From contig JBFWJK010000085.1 of the NCBI GenBank assembly GCA_050253255.1, forward strand, positions 1 through 13,861: a stretch of DNA of 13,861 nucleotides, read 5' to 3'. The notes below the pieces were generated by a model. That model had not been told where the DNA came from. It worked only from the letters and a program-made list of their open reading frames with translations, and ran no database searches. The first letter of the stretch is position 1, and every line of letters starts with the position of its first letter. The DNA comes from JACKCP01 sp050253255 (lineage in GTDB: Bacteria > Desulfobacterota > Desulfobacteria > Desulfobacterales > JACKCP01). A program made the translations under genes and the position numbers. Positions 1 through 7,804 of this stretch are shown piece after piece.

Positions 1-458
1 TTACTGACAAATCAAGAGTTTTAGCTATTGATTTCGATAAACTTAAACCTTTTAATCCTTATATTATTAAAAATTTCCCCCGTTCAGAACTTAAAGAATC
101 AAAAACAAAATGTCAGTATTTTTTTGAGAAGCTTTTTTATTCAAAAGAAGATGTCTCAATAAAAGCCGGAATAAAAGGGAGTGATTTTTCATTTAAAATT
201 CTTTTAACCCTGTCCCAAACCAGACCGGGAGACCTTGTTTCATACAAAAGTCTTGGTGAAAAGGCAGGTTTTTTCAATGCCCAGAGAGCAGTAGGATCGG
301 CCATGAAAAACAACCCGCTCCCTTATTTAATACCCTGCCACAGAGTCATAAAGTCAGATTTAAGACTTGGCTTTTATTCCGGTGGAACAGAAAGAAAAAT
401 AATTTATATTTTAAGGGAAAACAATTATTCAATCCCAAAAAACATATCTGCTTTCTGA
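1..458 (+). CDS. Methylated-DNA--protein-cysteine methyltransferase, C-terminal part (5' truncated by window)
   Basis: This frame is open from the left edge (first full codon at 3) to a TGA at 456-458, giving about 151 residues. It carries the signature of O6-alkylguanine-DNA alkyltransferases: the acceptor-cysteine motif IPCHRVI (PCHR codons at 333-344), then a GFYSGGTERK segment matching the usual GGYSGGLERK. Before these lies an HTH recognition helix with the arginine finger, NAQRAVGSAMKNNP. The family repairs O6-alkylguanine by irreversibly moving the alkyl group to this cysteine. The N-terminal start is outside the window, so I cannot tell Ogt-like from Ada-C-like architecture. Its last 34 bp overlap the 3' end of the convergent hydrolase gene. 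Family call is confident; the exact ortholog is not. Confidence 0.9.
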   Translation, partial: TDKSRVLAIDFDKLKPFNPYIIKNFPRSELKESKTKCQYFFEKLFYSKEDVSIKAGIKGSDFSFKILLTLSQTRPGDLVSYKSLGEKAGFFNAQRAVGSAMKNNPLPYLIPCHRVIKSDLRLGFYSGGTERKIIYILRENNYSIPKNISAF

Positions 459-1333
459 AGAAAAAAATTCAAAATCTCAGGCTTTTCCATCATAAGTTCA
501 TGTCTTGCATTTTTCAGTTCAAGACAAGGCTCACTCATGAATTGAGATGCTTTTTTCATTGGGTCTATTTCAACAACAAGATCATCTGTGCCGTAAAAAA
601 GTGTTGTTTTAACATTTGTATCAATCCCGGAAATATTTTTTTTTATATAGTCCATAGACCTGAAAGCATTTAATACCCAGGAGTTTGTAGGTCCCCCCAG
701 AGCAAAACCTCTGTTTTTTCTCAAAAAAAGAATGTTTTCAAAAAACTTTTCCCTGTCAGAGGTCAGTGAGTTGTTTTCAAATTTTATTTCTCTGTATTTG
801 CCGGTATTTATAACATATGAATTTCCAAAACCGAATTTGACAAAGATATTTGCAACAGTCCTGGCAAGTCTGCCTGGAAGAGGAAACGTTCTGATGCCAA
901 GCATTGGAGATGAAAAAATAATTTTTGTAAATACCGAGTTTTTGTTTTCGATTATATATCTTAAAAGATTATGACCGCCCATGGAATGAGCAAGACCGTA
1001 AACCTCAATTCCCGGCCTGATAAATGTGGAAACATGATCAAGGAAATAAGAAAAATCCTTCTGATAATCTGAAAAATCAGTTATATGGCCTTTATCACTG
1101 TCTTCAAGTTCACGACAGGAGCCTCCCTGACCTCTCCAGTCCATAAGAAGTGCAAGAAAACCTTTTCCAATATAATGATCTGCAATATGACGGTACTTTT
1201 CCAGGTATTCGGCCCTGCCCTGTAAAATAACGATTATTTTTGAATAGTCTTTCCTGCCGAAAACACCGTATCTGATTTTATTGCTGTCAAAGCTTTTGAA
1301 ATAATCTTTTATGCAGATTTCACATTCTTCCAT
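425..1333 (-). CDS. Alpha/beta hydrolase, lysophospholipase-like (monoacylglycerol lipase/PldB type)
   Basis: A 302-residue serine hydrolase of the lysophospholipase group (Hydrolase_4 type). Visible elements are QGRAEYLEKY (38-47), typical of the oxyanion region of PldB-like enzymes, DWRGQG (65-70), and the nucleophile elbow GLAHSMGG with Ser117. The probable acid is Asp251 in GTDDLVV and the probable base His278 in NARHEL, so the triad looks complete. There is no signal peptide or membrane segment, which suggests a cytoplasmic enzyme acting on a glycerolipid or lysophospholipid; the substrate is inferred from family only. The ATG at 1333 has GGAA about 8 bases upstream, a modest ribosome site. 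The gene diverges from the 1446 gene and converges on the methyltransferase, overlapping it by 34 bp. It could be a less specific esterase. Confidence 0.87.
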   Translation of the reverse strand: MEECEICIKDYFKSFDSNKIRYGVFGRKDYSKIIVILQGRAEYLEKYRHIADHYIGKGFLALLMDWRGQGGSCRELEDSDKGHITDFSDYQKDFSYFLDHVSTFIRPGIEVYGLAHSMGGHNLLRYIIENKNSVFTKIIFSSPMLGIRTFPLPGRLARTVANIFVKFGFGNSYVINTGKYREIKFENNSLTSDREKFFENILFLRKNRGFALGGPTNSWVLNAFRSMDYIKKNISGIDTNVKTTLFYGTDDLVVEIDPMKKASQFMSEPCLELKNARHELMMEKPEILNFFLQKADMFFGIE

Positions 1334-1445
1334 TTTTCTATTCCGAATAAAGTTTTTATTGCCTAAAAATTATTTTCTGATAATTTTACCCTGAAAATAT
1401 TTCACCTGAAACCGACCTTTTATAAATAATAGAAAGAGGTTTAAA

Positions 1446-1703
1446 TTGAAAGAAGAACATTTACACGAATTTGTAAAAACCTATGGAGACCCTGCATTCG
1501 GACTTTCAAGAAAACACAGTGAAGAAGCGGTCCATTATTATCTTCAGAAACTTTCCGAAGACAGATTTATGGAACTTCTTCTTCCAAAACTTGAAGACCA
1601 TGAACTGGAGTATCTTCACAATCTTATATTTACACTTCTGAAAAACCATATTACCGAAGATGAATATCACAAAGATTTTCTTAAAGACGGAACCCATGGA
1701 TAA
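1446..1703 (+). CDS. Conserved hypothetical small acidic protein, coupled to the M29 aminopeptidase
   Basis: An 85-residue predicted cytoplasmic protein starting at TTG 1446, chosen because AGAGG (1435-1439) sits 6 bases upstream and no better ATG exists. It is rich in His, Glu and Leu, with an N-terminal FVKTYGDPAFGLSRKHSEEA segment and then mainly amphipathic helix. I see no known catalytic motif, membrane segment or signal. It resembles short 'cytosolic protein' entries that I recall from deltaproteobacteria, with no assigned function. Its TAA (1701-1703) lies inside the start region of the next gene, whose ATG is at 1696, so the two overlap by 8 bases and are probably translationally coupled. 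That argues it is real and co-expressed with the peptidase. Confidence 0.75.
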   Translation: MKEEHLHEFVKTYGDPAFGLSRKHSEEAVHYYLQKLSEDRFMELLLPKLEDHELEYLHNLIFTLLKNHITEDEYHKDFLKDGTHG

Positions 1704-2910
1704 AAAAAACGTTTTTTCCAGCTCAGAGCTTGACAATTATGCTGAAATAATGATCTGGGGTCTTAAAAAAGCAAAGAAAAAACCTCTGGAAAAAAATTCT
1801 TTTGTTGAAATAAAATTTGATCATGAGGCAATGCCTCTTGCTGAAAAAATTTATGAAAAACTTATTTTACAAGGAATAAACCCTGATCTTCATCTTTTAC
1901 AGACTCCAGCTCTTGAAAAATTTTTTTTTGAAAACGCAGATAAAGATCAGATCATTTCTGTAAAGCCCGGCCACCAGAATTATCTGGAAAACATTTCAGG
2001 GTCGATCACTCTTATTGCACCCTCATCTTTAAATCATTTAAAGGATGTCGATTTTACAAAACTTTCCGATTTTGCAAAATCAAGGAAGCATTTAAGAACA
2101 ATTCTGAATGAAAGAGAAAAAACAGGCGATTATTCCTGGACTCTGTGCATTTATCCAACAAAGGCCCTTGCAAGTGCGGCAGGCACTGATTTTGAGGATT
2201 ACGTTGAAAATATATCTCAGACATGTTTTCTAAGAGAAGAAAAACCCATTGAACTCTGGGAAAAAACAGCAGAAAAAATTGAAAAGACAAAAGAAAAACT
2301 TTTAAGCCTTGATATCGAATGGTTTCACATTAAATCAGAAAATACGGATCTTTATCTTAAACAGGGAGAAAAAAGAAAATGGCTTGGTCTTTCAGGCAGA
2401 AATATTCCAAGCTTTGAAATATTTATCACCCCCGACTGCAGATTTGTCTCCGGAACTTATTTTGCCAATCAGCCTTCATTCAGAAGCGGAAATATAATTG
2501 AAGATATAAAACTTGAATTTAAAAACGGTGAAATTGTATCTGCAAGTGCAAAAAAAGGTGAGCAGTATCTTTTGAAAACAATTGAAACCGACGATGGAGC
2601 CCGAAGAATCGGAGAATTTTCAATGACAGACAGAAACTTCTCCAAAATCAGTTCTTTCATGGCCAACACTTTGTATGACGAAAACTATGGCGGAAATTTC
2701 GGAAATGTTCACATAGCTCTTGGGAGCTCTTATGCGGACAGTTATTCAGGGAATCCTGAAACACTGGACAGCAGACTTAAAAAAGAACTTGGATTCAATG
2801 AATCTTCTGTTCACTGGGATATTGTCAATACAGAAGATAAAACCGTTACAGCAGTTTTGAAATCAGGCGAAAAAATAATAATATATAAAAGCGGTGAGTT
2901 TCAGATCTAG
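1696..2910 (+). CDS. M29-family metallo-aminopeptidase (AmpS/AmpT-like)
   Basis: A 404-residue protein matching the M29 thermophilic aminopeptidases, dinuclear-metal exopeptidases that remove N-terminal residues. The C-terminal half carries the family blocks in order: RNIPSFE (Glu241), GARRIGE (Glu307), TLYDEN followed by HIALG (His339), and SSVHWD (His373, Asp375). These match the metal ligands known for the Thermus enzyme (two Glu, His, His, Asp). Length is typical (about 400-415). I take the ATG at 1696, not an in-frame upstream ATG at 1660, because 1660 lies deep inside the preceding gene and ACGGA sits just before 1696. There is no signal peptide, so it is probably cytoplasmic. Its TAG shares a CTAG with the opposing gene's stop codon. 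Confidence 0.9.
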   Translation: MDKKNVFSSSELDNYAEIMIWGLKKAKKKPLEKNSFVEIKFDHEAMPLAEKIYEKLILQGINPDLHLLQTPALEKFFFENADKDQIISVKPGHQNYLENISGSITLIAPSSLNHLKDVDFTKLSDFAKSRKHLRTILNEREKTGDYSWTLCIYPTKALASAAGTDFEDYVENISQTCFLREEKPIELWEKTAEKIEKTKEKLLSLDIEWFHIKSENTDLYLKQGEKRKWLGLSGRNIPSFEIFITPDCRFVSGTYFANQPSFRSGNIIEDIKLEFKNGEIVSASAKKGEQYLLKTIETDDGARRIGEFSMTDRNFSKISSFMANTLYDENYGGNFGNVHIALGSSYADSYSGNPETLDSRLKKELGFNESSVHWDIVNTEDKTVTAVLKSGEKIIIYKSGEFQI

Positions 2911-3476
2911 GACTCCAGCTCTTCTTTTCTCTGCTGATAAAGCCTGTGAATTGTCTGGGCATGCCAGTGCCCTTTATTTGAAAAAGTCGGAATTCTTTCC
3001 GACTCGAGATAGTCTGCGATCTGTTCGTAGGTTGAATTGTTTTCCCTCATTGAAACAATAAGATCCAGAATTTTGTTTTTTTCATCCTTTGAAATTTTTT
3101 TGATCTTTACATGCTCGTGGATTTCAGAATCTGAAAAGCTTCCGCCTTTGCCGGCAATTATTTCAAGAGACCTTCCGATTGACTCGAAAATCGCATTTCT
3201 TTCTTCTTCAATTTCCAGACGGCGGTCCAAAGATTCCATAATCTTTTCATTGGTTTCATTTACCGTACTCATCACAAGTTTTAAATCGGGAACAAGCTCC
3301 GAGAGCTTTTTAAGAATTGAATCAGCATTAAATCTGGAAGATGAATGACTTCTTCTGTCTCCCCCGCTTCGTCTGTCAGGATGAGGATATGCAGGTTTTC
3401 CTTCTGAAGGAGATCTGTATGATCCAGGATATTTATCTTTCTGCTGACTTCTTAAATTTTTCAAAAATTCGTTCAT
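2907..3476 (-). CDS. Hypothetical protein with coiled coil and C-terminal resolvase-tail-like helix-turn-helix
   Basis: A 189-residue protein with no recognised name. Residues 1-50 look disordered and basic, rich in Ser, Pro and Arg, with a DRRSGGDRR motif at 34-42. Residues about 53-110 are predicted helix or coiled coil. Residues about 128-183 (EQIADYLESERIPTFSNKG, then HW and TIHRLY) resemble the C-terminal helical module of serine recombinases, where 'IA..LN..GI.T..G.W....V..IL' is typical. No recombinase catalytic domain is present. A role as a nucleoid or DNA-binding protein is inference. The start ATG at 3476 is supported by AAGGGG about 8 bases upstream. The gene stands alone and ends against the aminopeptidase gene, sharing CTAG at 2907-2910. 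Confidence 0.8.
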   Translation of the reverse strand: MNEFLKNLRSQQKDKYPGSYRSPSEGKPAYPHPDRRSGGDRRSHSSSRFNADSILKKLSELVPDLKLVMSTVNETNEKIMESLDRRLEIEEERNAIFESIGRSLEIIAGKGGSFSDSEIHEHVKIKKISKDEKNKILDLIVSMRENNSTYEQIADYLESERIPTFSNKGHWHAQTIHRLYQQRKEELES

Positions 3477-3788
3477 TGAAACCCCTTGAAAAAAATTTTA
3501 CGGCTTTTATTTCCGATTACAAAAACAGGCTTTACGGTTACCAATATAAACAATGTATTTCAACCAAAAAAAAGCAATCCCAAATTCACTTCATTAATAA
3601 TAATTAATTCTATTGAGGAAAAAAGATTTTTGGTGGATTATCAAAATAATTTCGGGTATTATACCACCCTGAAAAAGGGTGTCAAACATTATTATTCTTT
3701 AGTTTTACACTGATCTTTATCCTTGCAATTTAATATTTTTTATCGGAAAAAGCACTCCATGATTTAAATAAAAAGAAAGGTCACAACA
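3477..3788. other. Intergenic region between the HTH protein (-) and guaA (+)
   Basis: This 312-bp AT-rich stretch separates divergent genes and should hold both promoters. Short open frames here lack ribosome sites and family features, so I annotate no gene. It contains one small hairpin (3665-3681) and a clear ribosome site for guaA (AAAGG at 3776-3780, 8 bases before the ATG). I see no convincing -35/-10 pair; TTGCAA (3723) and TAATAT (3731) are present but wrongly spaced relative to each other. No purine riboswitch core was recognised. Confidence 0.6.
3665..3681 (+). other. Small hairpin in the guaA upstream region
   Basis: CACCCT (3665-3670) and AGGGTG (3676-3681) form a perfect 6-bp stem with a GAAAA loop. 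It is followed by a mixed AT stretch, not a clean T run, so it is not a convincing terminator. It lies 107 bp before the guaA start and could be a leader structure, an operator or chance. Confidence 0.3.
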
Positions 3789-5312
3789 ATGATTCTAATA
3801 ATAGATTTCGGTTCACAATTCAATCAGCTCATAGCAAGAAGAGTAAGGGAGCATAATGTTTACTGCATTATAGAACCTCCTGACTTTTCAATAGAGCAGA
3901 TAAAAAAAGCAAAGCCTGAGGGTATAATTCTGTCAGGAAGTCCGGCAAGCATTTATGATCTAAACGCACCTAAATGCGATCCCGAAGTATTCAATCTTGG
4001 AATTCCGGTTCTTGGCATATGCTACGGAATGCATCTCATGACTGAAACTCTCGGCGGAAGCGTAGGCCATACAGATAAAAGAGAATACGGATTTGCAACA
4101 ATAGATATGAAGCTCAAGGACGGACTTTTCAAATATGTGTCCGACAGCACCGTATGGATGAGTCACGGGGATTCAGTCAAAAAACTTCCCGAAGGATTTG
4201 AAGTTTCAGGTTCCACAGAAAACACTGAAATTGCCGCCATAGAAAACAGAAACAGAAAATTTTATGCCCTTCAGTTTCACCCTGAGGTTGTTCATTCTGT
4301 TGAAGGCTCAAAAATGATAGACAATTTCATTTCCATCTGCGGGTGCAAAAGGGACTGGACAATGGAATCATTTGCCGAATCTTCGATAAGGGAAATTCAG
4401 AGTGCGGTAAAAGACCAGAAAGTTATACTCGGACTGAGCGGAGGGGTTGATTCTTCTGTTGCAGCAGTTCTTATTCACAAGGCAATAAAAGACAATTTAA
4501 AATGTATTTTTGTAGACAACGGCCTGTTGAGAAAAGATGAAAGACTCCTTCTTGAAAAGGTTTTATACGAACATCTGAAAGTAAATATTGAATTCATTGA
4601 TGCATCGGAAAGATTTCTGACTGCACTTAGCGGAGTTACAGATCCTGAGCTTAAAAGAAAAATAATCGGAAATCTTTTTATAGAAGTTTTTGAGGAAAGT
4701 GCAAAAAAAATTGAAGGAGCATCCTTTCTTGCGCAGGGAACACTCTATCCTGATGTCATAGAATCAAAATCTGCATTTGGAGGCCCTTCCTCTGTTATTA
4801 AATCACACCATAATGTAGGCGGACTTCCTGAAAAAATGGAACTCGATCTTCTGGAACCTCTCCAGTATCTTTTCAAGGACGAGGTAAGGGAACTTGGAAA
4901 ATCACTTGGACTTCCCGATGAAATAGTGTGGAGACAGCCTTTTCCGGGTCCGGGTCTGTCAATAAGGATTCTTGGAGAAATAACAAAAAAACGTCTTGAT
5001 ATTTTAAGAGAAGCTGATGCCATTTTAAGAGAGGAAATCAAAAAAGCAGGACTTTACAAATCATTGTGGCAGGCATTTGTGGTACTTCTGCCAATAAAAA
5101 CAGTGGGCGTTATGGGAGACAAGAGAACCTATGAAAATACTGCCGTAATAAGGGCTGTTGAAAGCAAGGACGCAATGACAGCAGACTGGGCAAAACTCCC
5201 CTATGAACTGCTTGGAAAAGTTTCAAACAGAATAATAAACGAGGTCAAAGGCATAAACAGGGTTGCCTACGATATAAGCTCAAAACCTCCGGCAACAATA
5301 GAGTGGGAGTAA
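3789..5312 (+). CDS. guaA: GMP synthase (glutamine-hydrolysing)
   Basis: A 507-residue enzyme that converts XMP, glutamine and ATP to GMP, the last step of guanine nucleotide synthesis, in the cytoplasm. The N-terminal class I glutamine amidotransferase domain (about 1-188) has nucleophile Cys78 in GICYGMH and the His164/Glu166 pair in QFHPEV. The ATP-pyrophosphatase domain begins near 195 with the P-loop LGLSGGVDSS (SGGVDS at 217-222). The C-terminal dimerisation domain has VGVMGDKRTYEN and ends with the invariant DISSKPPATIEWE. Length and order are normal. One oddity is His82 where Gln is usual in the GxCxGxQ motif. AAAGG precedes the ATG by 8 bases. The coiled-coil gene follows after 6 bases, so guaA probably leads a three-gene operon. 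No guaB is in the window. Confidence 0.98.
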   Translation: MILIIDFGSQFNQLIARRVREHNVYCIIEPPDFSIEQIKKAKPEGIILSGSPASIYDLNAPKCDPEVFNLGIPVLGICYGMHLMTETLGGSVGHTDKREYGFATIDMKLKDGLFKYVSDSTVWMSHGDSVKKLPEGFEVSGSTENTEIAAIENRNRKFYALQFHPEVVHSVEGSKMIDNFISICGCKRDWTMESFAESSIREIQSAVKDQKVILGLSGGVDSSVAAVLIHKAIKDNLKCIFVDNGLLRKDERLLLEKVLYEHLKVNIEFIDASERFLTALSGVTDPELKRKIIGNLFIEVFEESAKKIEGASFLAQGTLYPDVIESKSAFGGPSSVIKSHHNVGGLPEKMELDLLEPLQYLFKDEVRELGKSLGLPDEIVWRQPFPGPGLSIRILGEITKKRLDILREADAILREEIKKAGLYKSLWQAFVVLLPIKTVGVMGDKRTYENTAVIRAVESKDAMTADWAKLPYELLGKVSNRIINEVKGINRVAYDISSKPPATIEWE

Positions 5313-5318
5313 TTTTAA

Positions 5319-6128
5319 ATGAATATGGACAATTCATTTGAAACAAAACTTCTTGAGGAAAAAACTGAAAAACTCGGCTTTTCTCTTGTGGTTATATCTG
5401 TTCTTATACCTGTGGTCCTAACAGCCATAGGTTTTTTCGCATACGCAGAGCTCAGGAATTCAATAAATGAACTCAGCTCAAACAGAGAGAAAAGCCTGGA
5501 ACAGCTTTCTTCTGAATTTGAAAACACAATTTTTAAAACCGCTTCAAAAACTGAAAAAATTGAAAGCACAATTTCAGATCTGGAAGCCAGAATACAAACT
5601 TATTCTTCAGATATTTCTGGTTTCAGTAAAAAAATTTCAGCACTTGATTCTGAAATAGATAAAAAACATAAAATTGACTCAGACAAAACAAATAAAGTTT
5701 CGCAGTCAGTGAAATCTCTTTCCGATTCTGTTTTAAAGCTGAAATCAGATTTAGAAAAAACTTTGGCAGAGGTCAGAAAAAACTCTGAAGCAGTTTCACA
5801 GACAAACAATACTGTCAAAGAACTGAAAGACAAAAGCTTCCAGAAAAATCTCAATGACAAAATTGACACTTTAAATTCTGAAACAGCCAAACTTTCCGGC
5901 AAAACAGAAGCTCTTTCAAAGGAGCTTGAATCCCTGAAAAACAGCCTGAAACTTGACAAAACATCAAAAGAGCTGGAAGATCTTTACAAGGAAATCAAAA
6001 AAAGAGAGATCAAGGAAAGAATAATAGAAGAACGCCTTGATCAGATAGAAAAATTTCTGGAAAGCAAAAATTTCGAGCATTCGGGTTTTTCTGAAAAAAA
6101 TCTCATTGAACAGGATGTAAAAGAATAA
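5319..6128 (+). CDS. Single-pass membrane protein with long coiled coil, unknown function
   Basis: A 269-residue protein with a short charged N-terminus (1-19), one strong hydrophobic segment (about 20-43, FSLVVISVLIPVVLTAIGFF and AYA), then about 220 residues of Lys/Glu/Ser-rich helix with heptad-like spacing, strongly predicted as coiled coil. No enzymatic motif is seen. The hydrophobic segment follows an acidic tail and has no clear cleavage site, so it looks like an anchor, not a removable signal peptide; orientation is ambiguous from charge. GGGAG (5305-5309), overlapping the end of guaA, is 9 bases before the ATG at 5319; an ATG two codons later is also possible. The next gene starts 1 base after its stop, so all three genes appear coupled. 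A scaffold or spacer role is only inference. Confidence 0.85.
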   Translation: MNMDNSFETKLLEEKTEKLGFSLVVISVLIPVVLTAIGFFAYAELRNSINELSSNREKSLEQLSSEFENTIFKTASKTEKIESTISDLEARIQTYSSDISGFSKKISALDSEIDKKHKIDSDKTNKVSQSVKSLSDSVLKLKSDLEKTLAEVRKNSEAVSQTNNTVKELKDKSFQKNLNDKIDTLNSETAKLSGKTEALSKELESLKNSLKLDKTSKELEDLYKEIKKREIKERIIEERLDQIEKFLESKNFEHSGFSEKNLIEQDVKE

Positions 6129-6129
6129 A

Positions 6130-6903
6130 ATGGAACTTTTAAAAAAATTTGATACACCTGACATCACTTCTTTTGTATTCCACCCAAGAAAAGCGGAAAA
6201 CGGTTTTTCAGACGTAAAACGGATAAAAATAGAAACAGAAAAAGACATAACAATAGGAGCCTCTTTTTTCGAAGCATCCAAGGAGGCTCCGTTTATCCTC
6301 TATTTTCACGGAAACGGTGAAATTGTAAACGACTACGACGAGCTTGGACAGATATTTGCCCAGCACAACATCAACTTCATGCCTGTTGATTACAGAGGAT
6401 ACGGATTTTCAACCGGAACTCCGTCCCTTTGTTCAATGATTTCGGATGCAGGAATCATTGCGGACTTTGCACTAAAATTCAGAAAAGACAATAATTTCAC
6501 TGGCAAATTTGCTGTTATGGGGAGATCCCTTGGTTCGGCATCGGCAATTGAACTTGCATATTCAAAAGACTACTTTGATGCTCTTATAATTGAGTCAGGT
6601 TTTTTTGATTTTAAAAAGCTGCTCGGGAATCTGGGTTTTTACGACCGGAAATTTGAAAACATTGACGATCCTCTCAAACATAAAGAAAAAATATCTGCCT
6701 TCAAAAATCCGGTTTTAATAATCCATGGCGAGTATGATGAGATCATCCCTTTTTCAGAGGGAAGAAAACTCTTTGAAAATGCAGGAACAGAAAACAAAAA
6801 ACTTATCAAGATACTAAATGCAGGTCACAACACCATTTTTTCATTCGGACTCAATGAGTATTTTTCTTCCATAGCAGCTCTGCTGTTCAGTCATGAGTCC
6901 TGA
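6130..6903 (+). CDS. Alpha/beta hydrolase (BEM46/YfhR-like)
   Basis: A 257-residue serine hydrolase without signal peptide. Key elements are the oxyanion-loop strand LYFHGNGE (58-64), DYRGYGFS (87-94), the nucleophile elbow GRSLGS with Ser133, Asp203 in HGEYDEIIP, and His233 in NAGHN, giving a complete triad in the usual order. The HGNG and DYRGYG pattern matches the BEM46/YfhR-like group of hydrolases of uncertain substrate. The gene starts 1 base after the stop of the coiled-coil gene and has only a weak ribosome site of its own (GGA near 6113), so translation probably depends on coupling. It shares the group pattern with the lipoprotein hydrolase at 12913 but lacks a membrane anchor of its own; the neighbouring anchored coiled coil may bring it to the membrane, which is speculation. 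Confidence 0.88.
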   Translation: MELLKKFDTPDITSFVFHPRKAENGFSDVKRIKIETEKDITIGASFFEASKEAPFILYFHGNGEIVNDYDELGQIFAQHNINFMPVDYRGYGFSTGTPSLCSMISDAGIIADFALKFRKDNNFTGKFAVMGRSLGSASAIELAYSKDYFDALIIESGFFDFKKLLGNLGFYDRKFENIDDPLKHKEKISAFKNPVLIIHGEYDEIIPFSEGRKLFENAGTENKKLIKILNAGHNTIFSFGLNEYFSSIAALLFSHES

Positions 6904-6935
6904 ATTACGGTTTAAAAAATCATAAACATTTACTC

Positions 6936-7658
6936 TCAAAGTCTGCCCTGTTTCTTGAGATCAGAAACACTTTTCTTAAGTTTCTCGTAAATCTCATTTG
7001 ACCTTTCAGATTTTTTTGAAATAGAAATATAAATTCCTATTGTCTGCAGATCATTCCATTTAAGACCAGGTATATCCATATCCTTTATAATAGTTTCAGA
7101 AGGAAGCTTGTAATCAAGAAGATAGTTAGCTCTTCCGGCCTTCAGTTTTTTAAATGCAAGTTCATGGCTTGATGCAGGGTCCTGTTCAATTTTATTTTCA
7201 GGATCATTCAGATAACTTATAAATCCGCCGTAATTATAACCAAGTATTGTAATAATCTTTTTCCCCTTAAGATCTTCTTTTGTCTTGATTTCAGGGGTAT
7301 CTCCTATACTGAAGCATCTTAAAAAAATATCGGCAATTTTTTCTTCAACAAAGATTGTCTTGTCTTCATAAACAGCAACACCTCTTGTCCCCATCCATAC
7401 ATCGACAAGTCCTTCTGCAACACCTATATAAAGCCTTTTGGGGGGATATCCCTCAAACTGATATTCAAGCCCTGCATTTTCAAATATTGTCTTTAGAACA
7501 TCAATATAATAGCCGGAAACACTGTCTTTGGATTCAACAACATAAAACGGCGGGAAATGAAGAGCTCCTATTTTAATTTTTTCTGCAGAATAAATTTGTG
7601 TACAAAATAAAAAAAACAAAAACACCGTTACTAATAAGTTTTTTATTTTTCTTTGCAT
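6936..7658 (-). CDS. Periplasmic solute-binding protein, family 3 (amino-acid-type), orphan
   Basis: A 240-residue secreted protein with an extracellular solute-binding family 3 fold. It has a signal peptide (MQRKIK, then a hydrophobic core 8-22, probable cleavage after YSA at 25), then the typical first strand KIKIGALHFPPFYV, GYYIDVLKTIFENAGL, and a middle linker region with KTKEDLKGKKI. The frame extends upstream to 7691, but I chose the ATG at 7658: AAAAAGG lies about 9 bases before it, while the upstream start has no ribosome site and sits nearly on the predicted transcription start. No permease or ATPase gene is adjacent, so it may serve a distant transporter or act as a sensor. The ligand cannot be read from sequence; an amino acid or similar small polar molecule is the family expectation. 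Confidence 0.85.
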   Translation of the reverse strand: MQRKIKNLLVTVFLFFLFCTQIYSAEKIKIGALHFPPFYVVESKDSVSGYYIDVLKTIFENAGLEYQFEGYPPKRLYIGVAEGLVDVWMGTRGVAVYEDKTIFVEEKIADIFLRCFSIGDTPEIKTKEDLKGKKIITILGYNYGGFISYLNDPENKIEQDPASSHELAFKKLKAGRANYLLDYKLPSETIIKDMDIPGLKWNDLQTIGIYISISKKSERSNEIYEKLKKSVSDLKKQGRL

Positions 7659-7712
7659 AACACCAGACCTTTTTAAGATTAAAGTTTGCATTTATTAATA
7701 AACTATTAACAA

Positions 7713-7740
7713 ATTATAAATGAAGTTAAATTTTTTTCAA
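7713..7740 (-). promoter_or_regulatory. Sigma70-type promoter of the solute-binding protein gene
   Basis: Read on the minus strand, TTGAAA (7740-7735) and a perfect TATAAT (7718-7713) are separated by 16 bp. Transcription would begin near 7706, leaving a leader of about 48 bases before the ATG at 7658. This supports the shorter start of that gene. Confidence 0.62.
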
Positions 7741-7804
7741 TTGATTTATTCAAACTTAATTATTACCTAATTTAACGCTTTAAATTTTTTTTTGAATATG
7801 TTTG

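Noticed and set aside
1660..1695. In-frame upstream ATG extending the aminopeptidase by 12 residues
   Set aside because: It lies inside the preceding gene; the ATG at 1696 has a better ribosome site and gives the usual M29 start.
3341..3713. Two plus-strand open frames before guaA
   Set aside because: They overlap the minus-strand HTH gene or AT-rich intergenic DNA, lack ribosome sites and have no family features.
3600..3788. Possible purine riboswitch upstream of guaA
   Set aside because: I could not find the conserved loop and junction bases; only a 6-bp hairpin is present.
4745..5041. 98-residue minus-strand open frame inside guaA
   Set aside because: It is antisense to the highly conserved guaA coding sequence and is a codon-bias shadow.
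7659..7691. Upstream ATG extending the solute-binding protein by 11 residues
   Set aside because: It has no ribosome site, would precede the signal peptide with an odd extension and sits about 15 bases from the predicted transcription start.
7691..7702. TTTATTAATAAA palindrome
   Set aside because: It contains only A and T in very AT-rich DNA, so chance is the simplest explanation.
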